Source: UBA2365 sp964594045 (GTDB lineage: Bacteria; Bacteroidota; Bacteroidia; Chitinophagales; Saprospiraceae). Taken from it: a stretch of 64,000 nucleotides of DNA. Below, piece after piece: positions 45,801-54,940 of the stretch. Position 1 is the stretch's first letter; each line of letters starts with the position of its first letter. The notes under the pieces are model-generated. The model made no database searches. It was given only the letters and a program-made list of their open reading frames with translations, and was not told where the DNA came from. A program made the position numbers and the translations under genes. The stretch is taken from positions 33,618 through 97,617 of the forward strand of contig CAZQKR010000015.1 of the NCBI GenBank assembly GCA_964594045.1. Direction: 5' to 3'.

Positions 45801-46145
45801 GCCTTCATTATTGAAATAGATCCTTGGAAAACTGCCTGATATCCGGATGGTATAAGTACCCGGCACACCAAAGTCATGGGTCATGTCACCTGTAATTCCT
45901 GTCTGATCAAAAACACCATCGTTGTCCCAATCCACCTTATAATTGTACCCGGCACCTTGTGTGGGTATGGTGATACATGAACTGCATGAGCTGCCCGGCA
46001 TATCAGTCTGCCAGGTGGTTATGAATGCTGATTGGGCAGAAGATGCACTGAAATAAAGCATCCAGACTATAATTGAAATCGCCACCCTGGACCTAAGCAC
46101 CAACAGCATGGCTTCAAAAATTACCATTTTAAATCTTAATAACAT
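42870..46145 (-). CDS. Large T9SS-secreted surface protein with DUF285 (BspA-like) and SprB-type repeats
   Basis: Product of 1091 aa. Two related N-terminal modules (about 40-290 and 295-600) each begin SCxSCITIP, contain NYxVDWxNDGxFDQxGITG and a GVPGTYTIRI strand, and continue with BspA-like DUF285 repeats (the second has more: FAGATAFDQYIGSWDVGDVI, MFSGATSFNQSLSSWNVSNV). Then come an FN3-like region, Ig/PKD-like modules, SprB-type repeats (PYSFYWSNGATQPSVSGLAP) and a C-terminal sorting domain (FVVFPNPAKDLLRIDFG ... SGIYILNI). It is expected on the cell surface; the role, perhaps adhesion, is unknown. Confidence 0.88.
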   Translation of the reverse strand: MLLRFKMVIFEAMLLVLRSRVAISIIVWMLYFSASSAQSAFITTWQTDMPGSSCSSCITIPTQGAGYNYKVDWDNDGVFDQTGITGDMTHDFGVPGTYTIRISGSFPRIYFNNEGDALKLVSIDQWGSGLWSSMEKAFAGCSNMESNATDSPNLNSVSSTAWMFENCALFNEDVTDWDVSQVSDMTGMFSGASAFNYSLGSWSLKSNVILLNFLDYCGMSCENYDNTLIGWYNNPQTPLTLTLGAAGVHFFLSNVARANLMRPLCSGGLGWDIFGDSYQECDYFIPLVLKWNTWNNGTSCQSCITIPAEGVGYNYDVDWNNDGNFDQIGITGSVTHNYGVPGIYTIRIRGDFPRIFFNNQGDKEKLIAIERWGAIEWTSMEKAFSGCINMEINALDVPDLSSVTNMSGMFAGCASMNSDLSEWNVGNITDMSELFAGATAFDQYIGSWDVGDVINMQKMFSGATSFNQSLSSWNVSNVVNMSEMFANAPAFNQTVAAWNVSKVTDMSGMFKGAISFDMNLANWSLHPLVDMENMLDNSGMSCQNYDNTLIGWLNKSSTPDNRVFGAEGVHYWLASPQRDQLIAQKGWTINGDSMGTCDYVLPVCTTVSYPLDEAENVRVDAVFTWEASGFARGYRLNIGTTPGGTDILDHLDVGNNTIYQPEDLLPCGTQLFATIIPYNLKGNAGNCATVSFSTENVVASATPDQMICKGSTIQLNAEGGTTFQWSPETGLSDSHVSNPISAPDSSITYTVTVSNEGRCPVGMDVKVVVNSVPESNIIPAHETGFQFNDGALTVNLSGGQAPYSFYWSNGATQPSVSGLAPGSYHVTVTDVNGCSVVDSAEVQAFICPELSIIAEVNEISCFSACDGQISISSVENAASPLNYVWFDEAADSVKTNLCAGIYSLTVTDQKNCRAEISFELVQPEEIQISVDAQGNESGENNGFIEISSTGGEQLTYQWTGPNGFTSADQDIYGLAAGCYQLVVTESGTNCSKEIEVCIEKLLSADGINGDTGFVVFPNPAKDLLRIDFGDRFTEPAKVRIFSMDGRMANCGDLIRSGSEYSLDIKTLQSGIYILNIQSKDQNYYQKIKVLN

Positions 46146-46426
46146 AATTACTTAATTAACAAGCAAATATTTTGATTGCATGAATAGAATTAATATTTAA
46201 AAGTTAAAGATATGTTTTTTTTCAAATTTACTTTATTTTTTTCTGGTCTAAATAAGAATTAACATTTCCTTATTAATTGATCTTTACTTTAAATATGATG
46301 TCTGAACCAGTCGAAAAAAATGTTGTCAAAAGCATCCTTATCGACATGAAACTACTTAAGATTTGCTCAAATAATAGTTGGCCAGTTCTGATTTTACCAG
46401 GAATTTTAGCTAACAACCAATTGATT

Positions 46427-48553
46427 TCAGACATCTTTCATGGACAACTGTACCCGGCCACGTTCGAGATCAACAGATATGACTTTTGCGGTAATTTCCT
46501 GATTCAGGGTCACAACTGTATTCGGATCTTTTACAAAGCGGTTTGCCATCTCAGAGATGTGCACCAGTCCCTTTTCCTTGATCCCTATATTGACAAATGC
46601 GCCAAAGTTGGTGATATTGCTGACTATCCCTTTTAAAATCATACCTTCCCTCAGATCGTCAATAGTTTGTATGCGATCATCAAAATGGATCTCCTTTTGT
46701 TCACCTCTCGGGTCCAGTCCGGGCTTTTGGAGTTCCCTGACGATATCCTGTAAGGTTGGCAAACCCACTGAATCACTGACATATTTTTCAAGGCGGAGCT
46801 TCTTCAGCTTTGCCGGATCGGTGCGGATCTCTTCGATTGTCAATTGATGGTCTGCAAGCATTCGCTCAGCTATGGGATAACTTTCAGGATGGATGCCGGT
46901 GTCATCCAGAAAGTTATTTCCTCCCTTGATCCTCAGAAAGCCGGCGGCCTGTTCAAATGCCTTTTCACCCAGTCTGGGCACCTTGATCAACTGTTGTTTA
47001 TCTGAAAAGCGCCCTTTTTCTGACCTGAATTTAACAATGTTTTTTGCGAGTCCGGGACCTAATCCTGAAACATAACTCAGTAGATGTTCCGAAGCTGTAT
47101 TCAGGTTGATCCCAACAGCATTGACAGCACTCAACACGGTTTTATCCAGTTTTTCCTTCAGCAATGTCTTATTGACATCGTATTGGTATTGTCCGACCCC
47201 TATGGACTTTGGATCGATCTTCACCAGTTCTGCCAAAGGGTCCATCAACCTTCTGCCAATGGAAACAGCACCTCTGACGGTCACATCTTTATCCGGAAAT
47301 TCCTCTTTGGCGGTTTTGCTGGCAGAATAGATAGACGCGCCGTCTTCATTGACCAGGTAAACCGGTATATTCTTCAACGCAGGCAAAGATCTGAGCCACT
47401 GAAAGGTCTCTTTCCCGGCGGTTCCGTTACCAACAGCAACCACTTCAACACCATATCTCTGAATGAGTTCGCCAATGACAAATCCGGCTTCATCCAACTG
47501 ATGCGCAGGCGGGTGCGGATAGATCACATCCTCGTCGACCAGATCTCCGTTGTCCGCCAGGCAAACTACCTTGCAACCGGTCCTGAAACCCGGATCGATG
47601 GCCAGCGTTTTCCGCTGACCGACAGGGGCTGCAAGGAGTAATTGTCTGAGGTTTTTCTCGAAAACATCAATTGCCGAAATATCAGCTTTTTCCTTGAAAA
47701 TATTTCTGGCCTCATTTTCGATGGATGGACTGATCAGGCGTTTGTAGCTGTCTTCAATTGCACGATTGAGCAGCGATTCCGCCGGACTGTTCTTTCTGAT
47801 GATCATACTTTTTATCCTTTGTACAATAGATGTGTCATCAACAACGATCCTGATCCTGAGCAATTTTTCATTTTCCGCCCTGAGCACTGCAAGCAATCTG
47901 TGAGAAGGCATTTTTTTCAAATGCTCCTTAAAATCAAAATAATCCTTGTACTTGAGTGCTTTTTCAGCCATATCCTTTACTACATCAGAATGGAGAACTG
48001 CTTCATTTTCATACACCTTACGCACATAGTTCCTCACATCAGCGTGTTCACTCACCCATTCTGCAATAATATCCAGTGCCCCGCTGATCGCTTCATCCAC
48101 TCCGGGCACTTTTTCATTGACGAACTTCTCCGCAAAATGATCGATATCCGAATTGAGCTGATCAAAAATATATTGGGCAAGAGGTTCCAGGCCTTTATCC
48201 CGCGCAACGGCAGCCCTGGTTTTATTGCTCCTCCTGAAAGGCAAATACAGGTCCTCTACCAAAACCGGATCAAAACTATCTTCAATTTGCTTCTTCAGTT
48301 CCGGAGTCAGTTTGCCCTGATCTTCAATGCTTTTCAGTATAAATTCCTTTCTTTTGACCAGTTCCTTCAATCTGATATATTGCTCCTCAAGCTCAAACAA
48401 CACAGTTTCATCCATATTGCCGGACATTTCCTTCCTGTACCGGGCAATAAAGGGAATGCTGGAACCTTCTTCTATCAGTTTCAATACATTGGATACATGT
48501 CTTAATCCCAGTCCGAGTTGTTTTGAAAGGATAGTGGCAAATTTTTCTGTCAT
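46427..48553 (-). CDS. tex: Tex family RNA-binding transcription accessory protein
   Basis: Product of 708 aa with the standard Tex layout: N-terminal helical domain (SSIPFIARYRKEMSGNMDE), YqgF-like domain (about 320-450; LAIDPGFRTGCKVVCLADNG), helix-hairpin-helix motifs (VSGLGPGLAKNIVKFR), and a C-terminal S1 RNA-binding domain (about 635-705; GIVSNITNFGAFVNIGIKEK). It is a cytosolic nucleic-acid-binding protein involved in transcription or RNA handling; the precise role is unsettled. Standalone on the minus strand. Confidence 0.96.
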   Translation of the reverse strand: MTEKFATILSKQLGLGLRHVSNVLKLIEEGSSIPFIARYRKEMSGNMDETVLFELEEQYIRLKELVKRKEFILKSIEDQGKLTPELKKQIEDSFDPVLVEDLYLPFRRSNKTRAAVARDKGLEPLAQYIFDQLNSDIDHFAEKFVNEKVPGVDEAISGALDIIAEWVSEHADVRNYVRKVYENEAVLHSDVVKDMAEKALKYKDYFDFKEHLKKMPSHRLLAVLRAENEKLLRIRIVVDDTSIVQRIKSMIIRKNSPAESLLNRAIEDSYKRLISPSIENEARNIFKEKADISAIDVFEKNLRQLLLAAPVGQRKTLAIDPGFRTGCKVVCLADNGDLVDEDVIYPHPPAHQLDEAGFVIGELIQRYGVEVVAVGNGTAGKETFQWLRSLPALKNIPVYLVNEDGASIYSASKTAKEEFPDKDVTVRGAVSIGRRLMDPLAELVKIDPKSIGVGQYQYDVNKTLLKEKLDKTVLSAVNAVGINLNTASEHLLSYVSGLGPGLAKNIVKFRSEKGRFSDKQQLIKVPRLGEKAFEQAAGFLRIKGGNNFLDDTGIHPESYPIAERMLADHQLTIEEIRTDPAKLKKLRLEKYVSDSVGLPTLQDIVRELQKPGLDPRGEQKEIHFDDRIQTIDDLREGMILKGIVSNITNFGAFVNIGIKEKGLVHISEMANRFVKDPNTVVTLNQEITAKVISVDLERGRVQLSMKDV

Positions 48554-48681
48554 TGGTTAAATTTAAAAGGGTGCAAAAATAAAATTTAATCTGGTATTTA
48601 CTGATTTTAGCACCTTTATAGCTTTTTCAGAAATATCCAACCCATGCTGCAAACTCACGGCTCAACCGGTCAGCCACAAAT

Positions 48682-48717
48682 AAAAATGTTCCGAAATCCG
48701 GTTGGAAATCGGAACAT
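48682..48717 (-). terminator. Rho-independent terminator after the 422-aa T9SS protein gene
   Basis: ATGTTCCGA (48686-48694) pairs with TCGGAACAT (48709-48717); an inner TCC/GGA stem fits within the loop. On the minus strand the stem is followed by TTTTTA. It lies 45 bp beyond the stop at 48762. Confidence 0.8.
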
Positions 48718-48761
48718 GATACATTAAAAAGTGTATATTTTTGAGTGCGGAGAAAGAGCAA

Positions 48762-50030
48762 TTAAAACTGTACAAACAGTTTTTTACTGATCCGTTGATC
48801 CCTGTCTTTTAATTCCAAAATATAAATTCCACTCAAGATCTCCCCAAGATCATACCTTGATCTTAAATTACCTGCTGCTGAAAAGATCCTCCTTCCGCTC
48901 ATATCAAAAAGTGAGATTTGTGCCTGATCAGAAAAGGCACCTATACCACTCAACTGTAATAGGTTCCCACTCACCCAGGCATTGACATTCATCAATGCAG
49001 TTTGATCGATCTGACTGGTACTACAGTAATCCATGGTGGCCAGATCACTGTTCACCCATTTGTCTGTTTCATATAATTGGTACAACTGCCTGGTCGGAAA
49101 ACCCAATGGCAGTTCTTTTGCATATTCATTGGACGTTTTTGTATCCAGCATGAATGCATCGGTTTCATAATCATATGTTTCCGTGATGGTTGAGGCCAAC
49201 CGGCCCTGGCTGTCATAACTAAAATTACTCCTGGTTTTGTTGGTCTCTGTACCGTCATTGGTATAGAAAAAATCGGTTTCAGTTTCCATCATACCGGCAG
49301 CATTGAATGCGCGTGTGGTTTTTTGAGCAAGGTAAAAAACCTGATTTTCATCAAGACTGTACAATTTTTCTTCACCCAGTTGACCCAATCCGTTATATCT
49401 GTATACTGTCGAATCTGCGACAGCCATTTCACCGGAGAAAAAATCGAGATTGGCTGTGATCTTATTGACCAGTTGACCATCATCATACCGGTATTCAGTT
49501 GTGCCTGCGAGCAAAAATCCCAGCGGAATGCCAAACAACAAAGAAAAATCAATGTATTGCTCGGTGAGCACCAATTTACCATCTTCAAAAGTATTATACA
49601 TTTTCAACAAAGGTACCAGGCCCATTCCTTCAAGTTCGGCAAATATGATCATTGAATCGCCGTTCTCACCAACAATATCTTCTTCAGCTAAAAAATTATT
49701 GAATCCGCCATAGCTGACCACTTTAAATTTTTGGGTACCATCCTCAGAAGTCACCTCACCCTCTGTCGTATAAACATCCTGTCCGTCTTCAACCTCATAA
49801 CTGATCTCAGTAGTTCCGACTTTTTTGAAGTTGTTTATTCCTCCGTCCCATTCATAAATGACCTGGCAAAGATTGAACGGATCCTGTTCATTCATTGAAA
49901 CTTGTACAAAATTGATCATCCGGGATTTTTGAATGTCTGCCAGTTTTTGCCAAACATCGACATCCTGCTGTGCGAAAGCGATCATGCTATAAAGCATCAT
50001 GATCAAACTGAAAAATAATTGTTTTTTCAT
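48762..50030 (-). CDS. T9SS-secreted protein with YD-like repeats, function unknown
   Basis: Product of 422 aa. It has a signal peptide (FFSLIMMLYSMIAFAQQ), a middle part with repeated YRYDDGQLV, YRYNGLGQLGEEKLY and FSYDSQGRLASTITETYDY segments resembling single YD/RHS-like beta-strands, and a C-terminal T9SS sorting domain (ISLFDMSGRRIFSA ... GIYILELKD). It is exported through the outer membrane. I do not recognise a catalytic motif. It ends in a clear terminator. Confidence 0.82.
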   Translation of the reverse strand: MKKQLFFSLIMMLYSMIAFAQQDVDVWQKLADIQKSRMINFVQVSMNEQDPFNLCQVIYEWDGGINNFKKVGTTEISYEVEDGQDVYTTEGEVTSEDGTQKFKVVSYGGFNNFLAEEDIVGENGDSMIIFAELEGMGLVPLLKMYNTFEDGKLVLTEQYIDFSLLFGIPLGFLLAGTTEYRYDDGQLVNKITANLDFFSGEMAVADSTVYRYNGLGQLGEEKLYSLDENQVFYLAQKTTRAFNAAGMMETETDFFYTNDGTETNKTRSNFSYDSQGRLASTITETYDYETDAFMLDTKTSNEYAKELPLGFPTRQLYQLYETDKWVNSDLATMDYCSTSQIDQTALMNVNAWVSGNLLQLSGIGAFSDQAQISLFDMSGRRIFSAAGNLRSRYDLGEILSGIYILELKDRDQRISKKLFVQF

Positions 50031-50116
50031 ATATGTGTTTTTTATTTTTTCTCCTTTAAGGGATCAATGATGATAACAATTAATTATTGCCACCTTAGAA
50101 ACCACCTCCATTTACA

Positions 50117-51094
50117 TCAATATTTCCGGTTGAGCAATTCTTCCGCCAAAGTCCTTATCATCTGCAATCTTTCCTTAGATACGCTCAAGATTTCAAGTTG
50201 TGTATAAGAAGCTTTCGTGTATTGTTCAACAGCTTTTTCTGCATGAACTTTAACGTCGAACTGATTAAAAATGTTTTCCACTTCAGCCACTTTGGCCATG
50301 TCATCGGAAGACCTTTTTTTATACAGATCAACCAGTTTCACTCTGTTTTCAGGATCTGCATGTTTCAGGGCAGTCAGGTAAAGGTAGGTTTTTTTGTTCT
50401 GTTGAATGTCCCCGCCCCTCTTCTTACCGAAACGATCGTCGCTGTACAGGTCCAGAATGTCATCCTGGATCTGGAATGCCAGTCCAAGGTTGATACCAAA
50501 ATCATACATGGCTTGAGCGTCCCGGTCATCGGCACCGCCCAGAATAGCGCCGGTTTGCAGGCATCCGGCCAGTAAAACAGCAGTTTTGTACCTGATCATC
50601 AGAAGATACTCATCCAGCTCCACATTTTCCATATGCTCAAAATCCATATCCATTTGTTGGCCGACGCACACTTCAATGGCTGTTTTGGTGAAAAGGCTGT
50701 TTAATTTTCTTTGTATCGCATCATCCGGAGAACTCATATTCAGGTAGTGAAAGGCATACATCATCATGGCATCACCCGAAAGTATCCCGGTATTGACAGA
50801 ATACCTGGCATGCATGGTCGGTTTTCCCCTTCTCAGATCCGCTTGATCCATGATATCGTCATGCGCCAGGGTGAAGTTGTGAAAAAGTTCAAGGCTGAAT
50901 GCCACCGGCAGGGCTTTTTCCACATCGTTTTTAAAAACATTGTACGCCATCAGGGCAACCACCGGCCTCAGGCGTTTTCCGCCCAGTTCCAGGATGTAAT
51001 TCATCGGTTCATACAAACCTTTTGGTTCATCCCTGAACTTTTGGGAATCCACGTATGCATCGAATAGCCTTTTTAGTTCGGATACAGTATACAT
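50117..51094 (-). CDS. Polyprenyl diphosphate synthase
   Basis: Product of 325 aa. The first Asp-rich motif DDIMD is at 79-83 with the following RRGKPTMH, and the second is DDILDLYSD with downstream GGDIQQNKKTYL. The enzyme adds isopentenyl units in trans to an allylic diphosphate; chain length (geranylgeranyl or longer, for quinones or carotenoids) cannot be read safely. Phe72-His73 precede the first motif at FHNFTLAHDD. It is transcribed away from the small secreted protein gene, with about 370 bp between. Confidence 0.94.
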   Translation of the reverse strand: MYTVSELKRLFDAYVDSQKFRDEPKGLYEPMNYILELGGKRLRPVVALMAYNVFKNDVEKALPVAFSLELFHNFTLAHDDIMDQADLRRGKPTMHARYSVNTGILSGDAMMMYAFHYLNMSSPDDAIQRKLNSLFTKTAIEVCVGQQMDMDFEHMENVELDEYLLMIRYKTAVLLAGCLQTGAILGGADDRDAQAMYDFGINLGLAFQIQDDILDLYSDDRFGKKRGGDIQQNKKTYLYLTALKHADPENRVKLVDLYKKRSSDDMAKVAEVENIFNQFDVKVHAEKAVEQYTKASYTQLEILSVSKERLQMIRTLAEELLNRKY

Positions 51095-51462
51095 TTCCTC
51101 TGTTTATGCTGAATAATGTTGCAAGATATGATAAAGACAGAATTCCTGACAGCATTCCTTACTCAAAATTGTGCATGATATCAATAATAATTGTAATGCA
51201 TCAGAAAAATATCCTTTTCAGTGTTAATTGAATTTCATTAAGGGCCGGAGTTAAATCCCCATAAATTAGATGTTTGACAACAAGATGATACATTTTTGAA
51301 ATGCTATTTCTCTATTAAACACGACAGGCGTTAAAGAATTCTTAAACGTTTAGCCCGGTAAGTTAATGTTAGTTTAAATGGCTCAAATGAATTGACCAAA
51401 CTCTTCAATCCGGAGTCTAAAAATAAAATTGAATCATTATTTAACACTAAAATTCTTCAGAT
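51095..51462. other. 370-bp intergenic region, no gene
   Basis: AT-rich divergent promoter region between the polyprenyl synthase and the small secreted protein gene. No exact -33/-7 pair was found. Confidence 0.5.
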
Positions 51463-51879
51463 ATGAAAAAAATGAGATTGATTTGGATAATAGCAGGTTT
51501 TCTGGCTATGGGAAGTTTTCTGAGTGCACAAACGTACGCAGCTCATCAGGATCACAGGCAAAGAGGTGGTGATGAATTTGACTGGTATATCCGCAAAGGC
51601 GTGAGATCAGGTGAGTTATCCGACCGTGAATTACACAAGCTGAGAATGGAGTGGAAGCATGTAGAACATGTAAAAAGACAGGCTTATGATCATGGTCGGG
51701 TCACCCGGAGAGAAGAAAGAAGGATATGGGAAGCAGAGAAGGAATTTGAAAAAATGCTTCATGTTTTTATGAACAACAGGGAGAGAGATCATCACAGAAA
51801 ATATGAAAAAAGACACCGCGAAGACAGGTACTACAGAGATGGTGACCGGGACAGATACAACAGGTATGACAGGCATTAA
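51463..51879 (+). CDS. Small secreted, highly charged protein of unknown function
   Basis: Product of 138 aa. The signal peptide (IWIIAGFLAMGSFLSAQ) is followed by a mature part very rich in Arg, Lys, His, Glu and Asp, with one helical region (about 40-105, containing RKGVRSGELSDRELHKLRME and VTRREERRIWEAE) resembling the helix-loop-helix repeats of small periplasmic proteins that follow RxGxLSxxE patterns. The tail is DRD/YRD-rich. A strong terminator follows. Function unknown. Confidence 0.8.
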   Translation: MKKMRLIWIIAGFLAMGSFLSAQTYAAHQDHRQRGGDEFDWYIRKGVRSGELSDRELHKLRMEWKHVEHVKRQAYDHGRVTRREERRIWEAEKEFEKMLHVFMNNRERDHHRKYEKRHREDRYYRDGDRDRYNRYDRH

Positions 51880-51901
51880 ATTCAGCCTGACAATATTTGA
51901 T

Positions 51902-51939
51902 AACGGGATTCAACAAATAATTGAATCCCGTTTTTTTTT
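51902..51939 (+). terminator. Rho-independent terminator of the small secreted protein gene
   Basis: Perfect 12-bp stem AACGGGATTCAA/TTGAATCCCGTT around loop CAAATAA, then nine T. It also marks the left boundary of the decayed toxin locus, since the truncated fibronectin frame opens 16 bp further on. Confidence 0.92.
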
Positions 51940-51954
51940 CAAAACTTTGCTTAA

Positions 51955-53136
51955 AAAGCTGCCTATTACTCCATAAGAGGTATTGACATATATGGACGAA
52001 TATACACTTCTGTTCCGAGATTAGGACAGGCGCTTGATTCTATACCGCCTGCCAAACCAGTTGGTCTGAGGGGTGAGATCACAAAAAAAGGGAATGTTAA
52101 AATAAGTTGGTCTCCCAATACAGAGAGTGATCTGTATGGATATAAAGTATACTATTCCAATATAGATACCGCCGATTATTCACAACTGACCAATGATGTG
52201 GTAAAAGATACAGTATTCTATACCGAAGTTGATCTTTCTTTTGGTATTCCTGAGATCTATTATCATGTGGTAGCACTGGATTATAATTACAATAATTCTG
52301 AACCGAGCGATCATATCGCCCTTATCAGACCAGACCTGATCCCACCTTCCCGGCCCTTGCTGTCGCATGTGATTCCGACCAAACAAGGGATGAGGATCGC
52401 ATGGAGATTGAGTCAGGATCGGGATGTAAAAATCCATTATCTGCAAAGGAAGCTGGCGGGGGCAACTGCATGGAGTAGCGTTGTAGCTATTGCTGACACT
52501 GCTGATTTTCCACCTTTGCCATTGGCTCCCGGGGAAATTCGTCCTTCAAATTACATCGATAGTACTTCGTTGTTGCGGACTACTTACCAATATAGGTTAT
52601 ATGTGACGGATCACAGCGGCAATGTCGCCCTCTCCGACATCATCTCCGTCCAGCCATTCGATGATGGTATGCGCGGAAAGATCGGGTATCTGCGCGGCGT
52701 GCAACTGCCTGGCTCTTCCTCTGCAGCCAGCCTGTATACCCAGCAGGGACTGATCAATCCCTTTATCCCCAATGGCAATACCAACATTGATGCCTTCAGG
52801 ATCATCGAACTGAAGTGGTATTACAACACCGATTTTTTGTCCTCGCTGATGGAGTTCAAGATCTACTTCAGGTTCACGCAGAGCGCTCCGGGTTCTACCA
52901 CTGCCGGTGGAGCTCAGGATGAGAGGTGGAAGTTGGTCAAAACACTCTATGTAGCTGATGCGATAAAAACTGCCGAAGCGATACAGTTCGATGGCTATGC
53001 CTTTATCCACGACCTCGGCATCCGCGCCAACGAAGTCTCCCTCCAAAACACAGAATACCGCATTGTCGCCTACCACAAGGACGGCGGCAGCTCTCTACCG
53101 GCTACGGTGATCGTGGGGAATTTGGGAGGGAATTGA
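51955..53136 (+). pseudogene. 5'-truncated fibronectin type III protein gene
   Basis: An open frame of 393 codons with no plausible start: it begins right after a TAA at 51952 with no signal peptide and enters in the middle of a protein (KAAYYSIRGIDIYGR). It then shows FN3-type domains (LRGEITKKGNVKISWSPNTE, YGYKVYYSN, PSRPLLSHVIPTKQGMRIAW, TYQYRLYVTDHSGNVALSD) and ends PATVIVGNLGGN. A GTG at 52198 could give a 312-residue product but cuts the first FN3 domain. A second copy of the last 52 bp sits at 56424-56475. I infer the rest of a larger surface gene was lost by recombination. Confidence 0.75.
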
Positions 53137-53137
53137 G
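53086..53137 (+). repeat. 52-bp direct repeat, left copy (end of the FN3 gene)
   Basis: Differs from 56424-56475 at three positions. It encodes the C-terminus SSLPATVIVGNLGGN plus stop. The two copies bracket the first toxin-immunity module. Confidence 0.85.
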
Positions 53138-53268
53138 AATGAAGTATAAGGCTAAGTGAATCTGCTTGTTTGACTTAATAAGTAAACTAAAGGACTTTAT
53201 AAAAAGTACATCTTTAAAATCGACGAAATGCATTATTTATAACTAACAATTCCATGACTAATAAGATT

Positions 53269-54612
53269 ATGAAAAAGAAATTTGCTTTTTTAATTTTAGT
53301 TTTTTTCACCTGGCAAATGCTAAAAGGACAAAGCTTTATAAGAATTCTTGAAATGGATGGTGTTGAATTGTCTAGTGATTTACTCTATAATTTAGATGAA
53401 GAATCAAGAAAACTGGACTCACTCATAAAAAGTGATAATATTAACAATGATTTCAAGGTTTTTGATGCAGGCTTGTATATCTATAATAATATTATGGCAA
53501 ACCCTGAAGAATTCTTTGATGAAATTGATTCTAAAATTAATTGTGAATATCATCTTGTAATTAAAAGGCAGATGTTGAGCAATGGAAATATTTATGTAAA
53601 AGCAAAGCTAAAGTTACCAGCATCAGGTCGATTCAGCTGTCTTACGCCCGATGACATTGCAAACTATGAAAACTTAATCGTAAATATTTGTAGTTCATCT
53701 GAACTAAACAATTTGTACGAAAATGTATTGGATGCATTAAAGTTTATTAATACAGATTTAATTAACTCAACTTCTTGTTGTTCAGGAAATAGATCTGTTG
53801 CATCATTTGGGCTTGATCCGGAAGATTTTGAAATCAAGTTTTATTTTCCAGGAAAAAACGAAATACCTTGCATACAAGGATTTTGTTGGGGAAAACCAAT
53901 CAGCAATAATACCGAATTATATTTAGATTTTAATAATTCAGTCAATTTAGAGTTAGGAATTGAAGTTTTGTACAAAGGTTTCTATACATCTTGTACAAAT
54001 ATTAGCTTCGGCTCAAAGATAACTTATCGCAAGCCTTCAATTGAAAAAGATTTTTGTTTGAAAGGTTTTCCATTTATAAATGAAAAAACATTTAACATTT
54101 CTACTCTTTTATTAAATCCAAATAAATCAAAAAGGTATTACATTAGATTATTGGATTTGGAATTTGGCGGCGAAACTGCAATTTATGTGTTTGATAATAT
54201 TGGTAATGTCTTGGACTCAGTAAAATTTTTAATTAAAGGTATCAATCCTAAAGTTGGATTGGTGATGAAATATGTTGATAGTAAGGAAGATTTCAATCAT
54301 TTTTGGTGGTATAAAAAGATGATCATTAAAGAAAGTTCATCTATTGGAAAAAAAGCAGATGACTTAATACAACATTTTGGTTATAAGAAAGGAGGCAACG
54401 GACATATTGATGAGAAAGGCTTTCCATTGGTAACTTCTGACTGTGGATGTGGATTAACTCAACTAACAACTAATGTTTCTATTGGGAATATTCGAAATGT
54501 TTGGTTTTGGAAAAATAATATTGATAGAAATGTTGAATTGATGGATGATACATATTACTGGGAAAAGATAAAGAAAGCAGTAAGAGAAGAGTTGATTAAG
54601 ATATCAGAATAG
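53269..54612 (+). CDS. Putative secreted polymorphic toxin 1, lysozyme/transglycosylase-like C-terminus (ends at an amber codon)
   Basis: Product of 447 aa from the ATG at 53269 (one at 53254 is also open). Signal peptide KKKFAFLILVFFTWQMLKGQ. Residues about 20-150 are the shared N-terminal domain (DFKVFDAGLYIYNNIM ... YHLVIKRQ ... LPASGRFSCL). The C-terminal ~110 residues resemble a lytic transglycosylase: KESSS (catalytic Glu region), DCGCGLTQLT (the GLMQ-type motif) and WFWKNNIDRNVEL. It would cut peptidoglycan. The TAG at 54610 is followed in the same frame by 105 open codons ending 10 bp before the next gene. Target and secretion route are inference. Confidence 0.65.
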   Translation: MKKKFAFLILVFFTWQMLKGQSFIRILEMDGVELSSDLLYNLDEESRKLDSLIKSDNINNDFKVFDAGLYIYNNIMANPEEFFDEIDSKINCEYHLVIKRQMLSNGNIYVKAKLKLPASGRFSCLTPDDIANYENLIVNICSSSELNNLYENVLDALKFINTDLINSTSCCSGNRSVASFGLDPEDFEIKFYFPGKNEIPCIQGFCWGKPISNNTELYLDFNNSVNLELGIEVLYKGFYTSCTNISFGSKITYRKPSIEKDFCLKGFPFINEKTFNISTLLLNPNKSKRYYIRLLDLEFGGETAIYVFDNIGNVLDSVKFLIKGINPKVGLVMKYVDSKEDFNHFWWYKKMIIKESSSIGKKADDLIQHFGYKKGGNGHIDEKGFPLVTSDCGCGLTQLTTNVSIGNIRNVWFWKNNIDRNVELMDDTYYWEKIKKAVREELIKISE

Positions 54613-54930
54613 AATGAGCATAACAATGATGATCCTATATCTAAAGAGGCTATTAACTATGCAGGTATCAACTGGTATTTTGGCCTAAATCCTGGCAGGA
54701 CGGATTATGCAGCAGATATCAGAGAATACTTTAATCAGAATATACCTACGGATGGAAGATCAATCTATGATAGTAATGCAATCTTGAAAAATAATTGTTA
54801 TGGATGTGATTCAGCTTTCAGAGTTAAACTATTATCTGAGAATGAAAAACCATATTGGTATTTTCATGATGGTGGCACACGTGGTACATATATAAAAGAA
54901 GTAATTGAAACCGCATTACCAAATTATTAA
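54613..54930 (+). pseudogene. In-frame continuation after the amber stop: extra C-terminal domain or displaced toxin tip
   Basis: Directly in frame with the preceding gene after its TAG, 105 sense codons run to TAA at 54928-54930 (NEHNNDDPISKEAINYAGIN ... YWYFHDGGTRGTYIKEVIET). No ATG is present in frame, so it can only be reached by readthrough or by an ancestral gene without the TAG. It ends 10 bp before the next ATG, the spacing expected between a toxin gene and its immunity gene. I do not recognise the fold. Confidence 0.6.
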
Positions 54931-54940
54931 TTCTCTAAAA

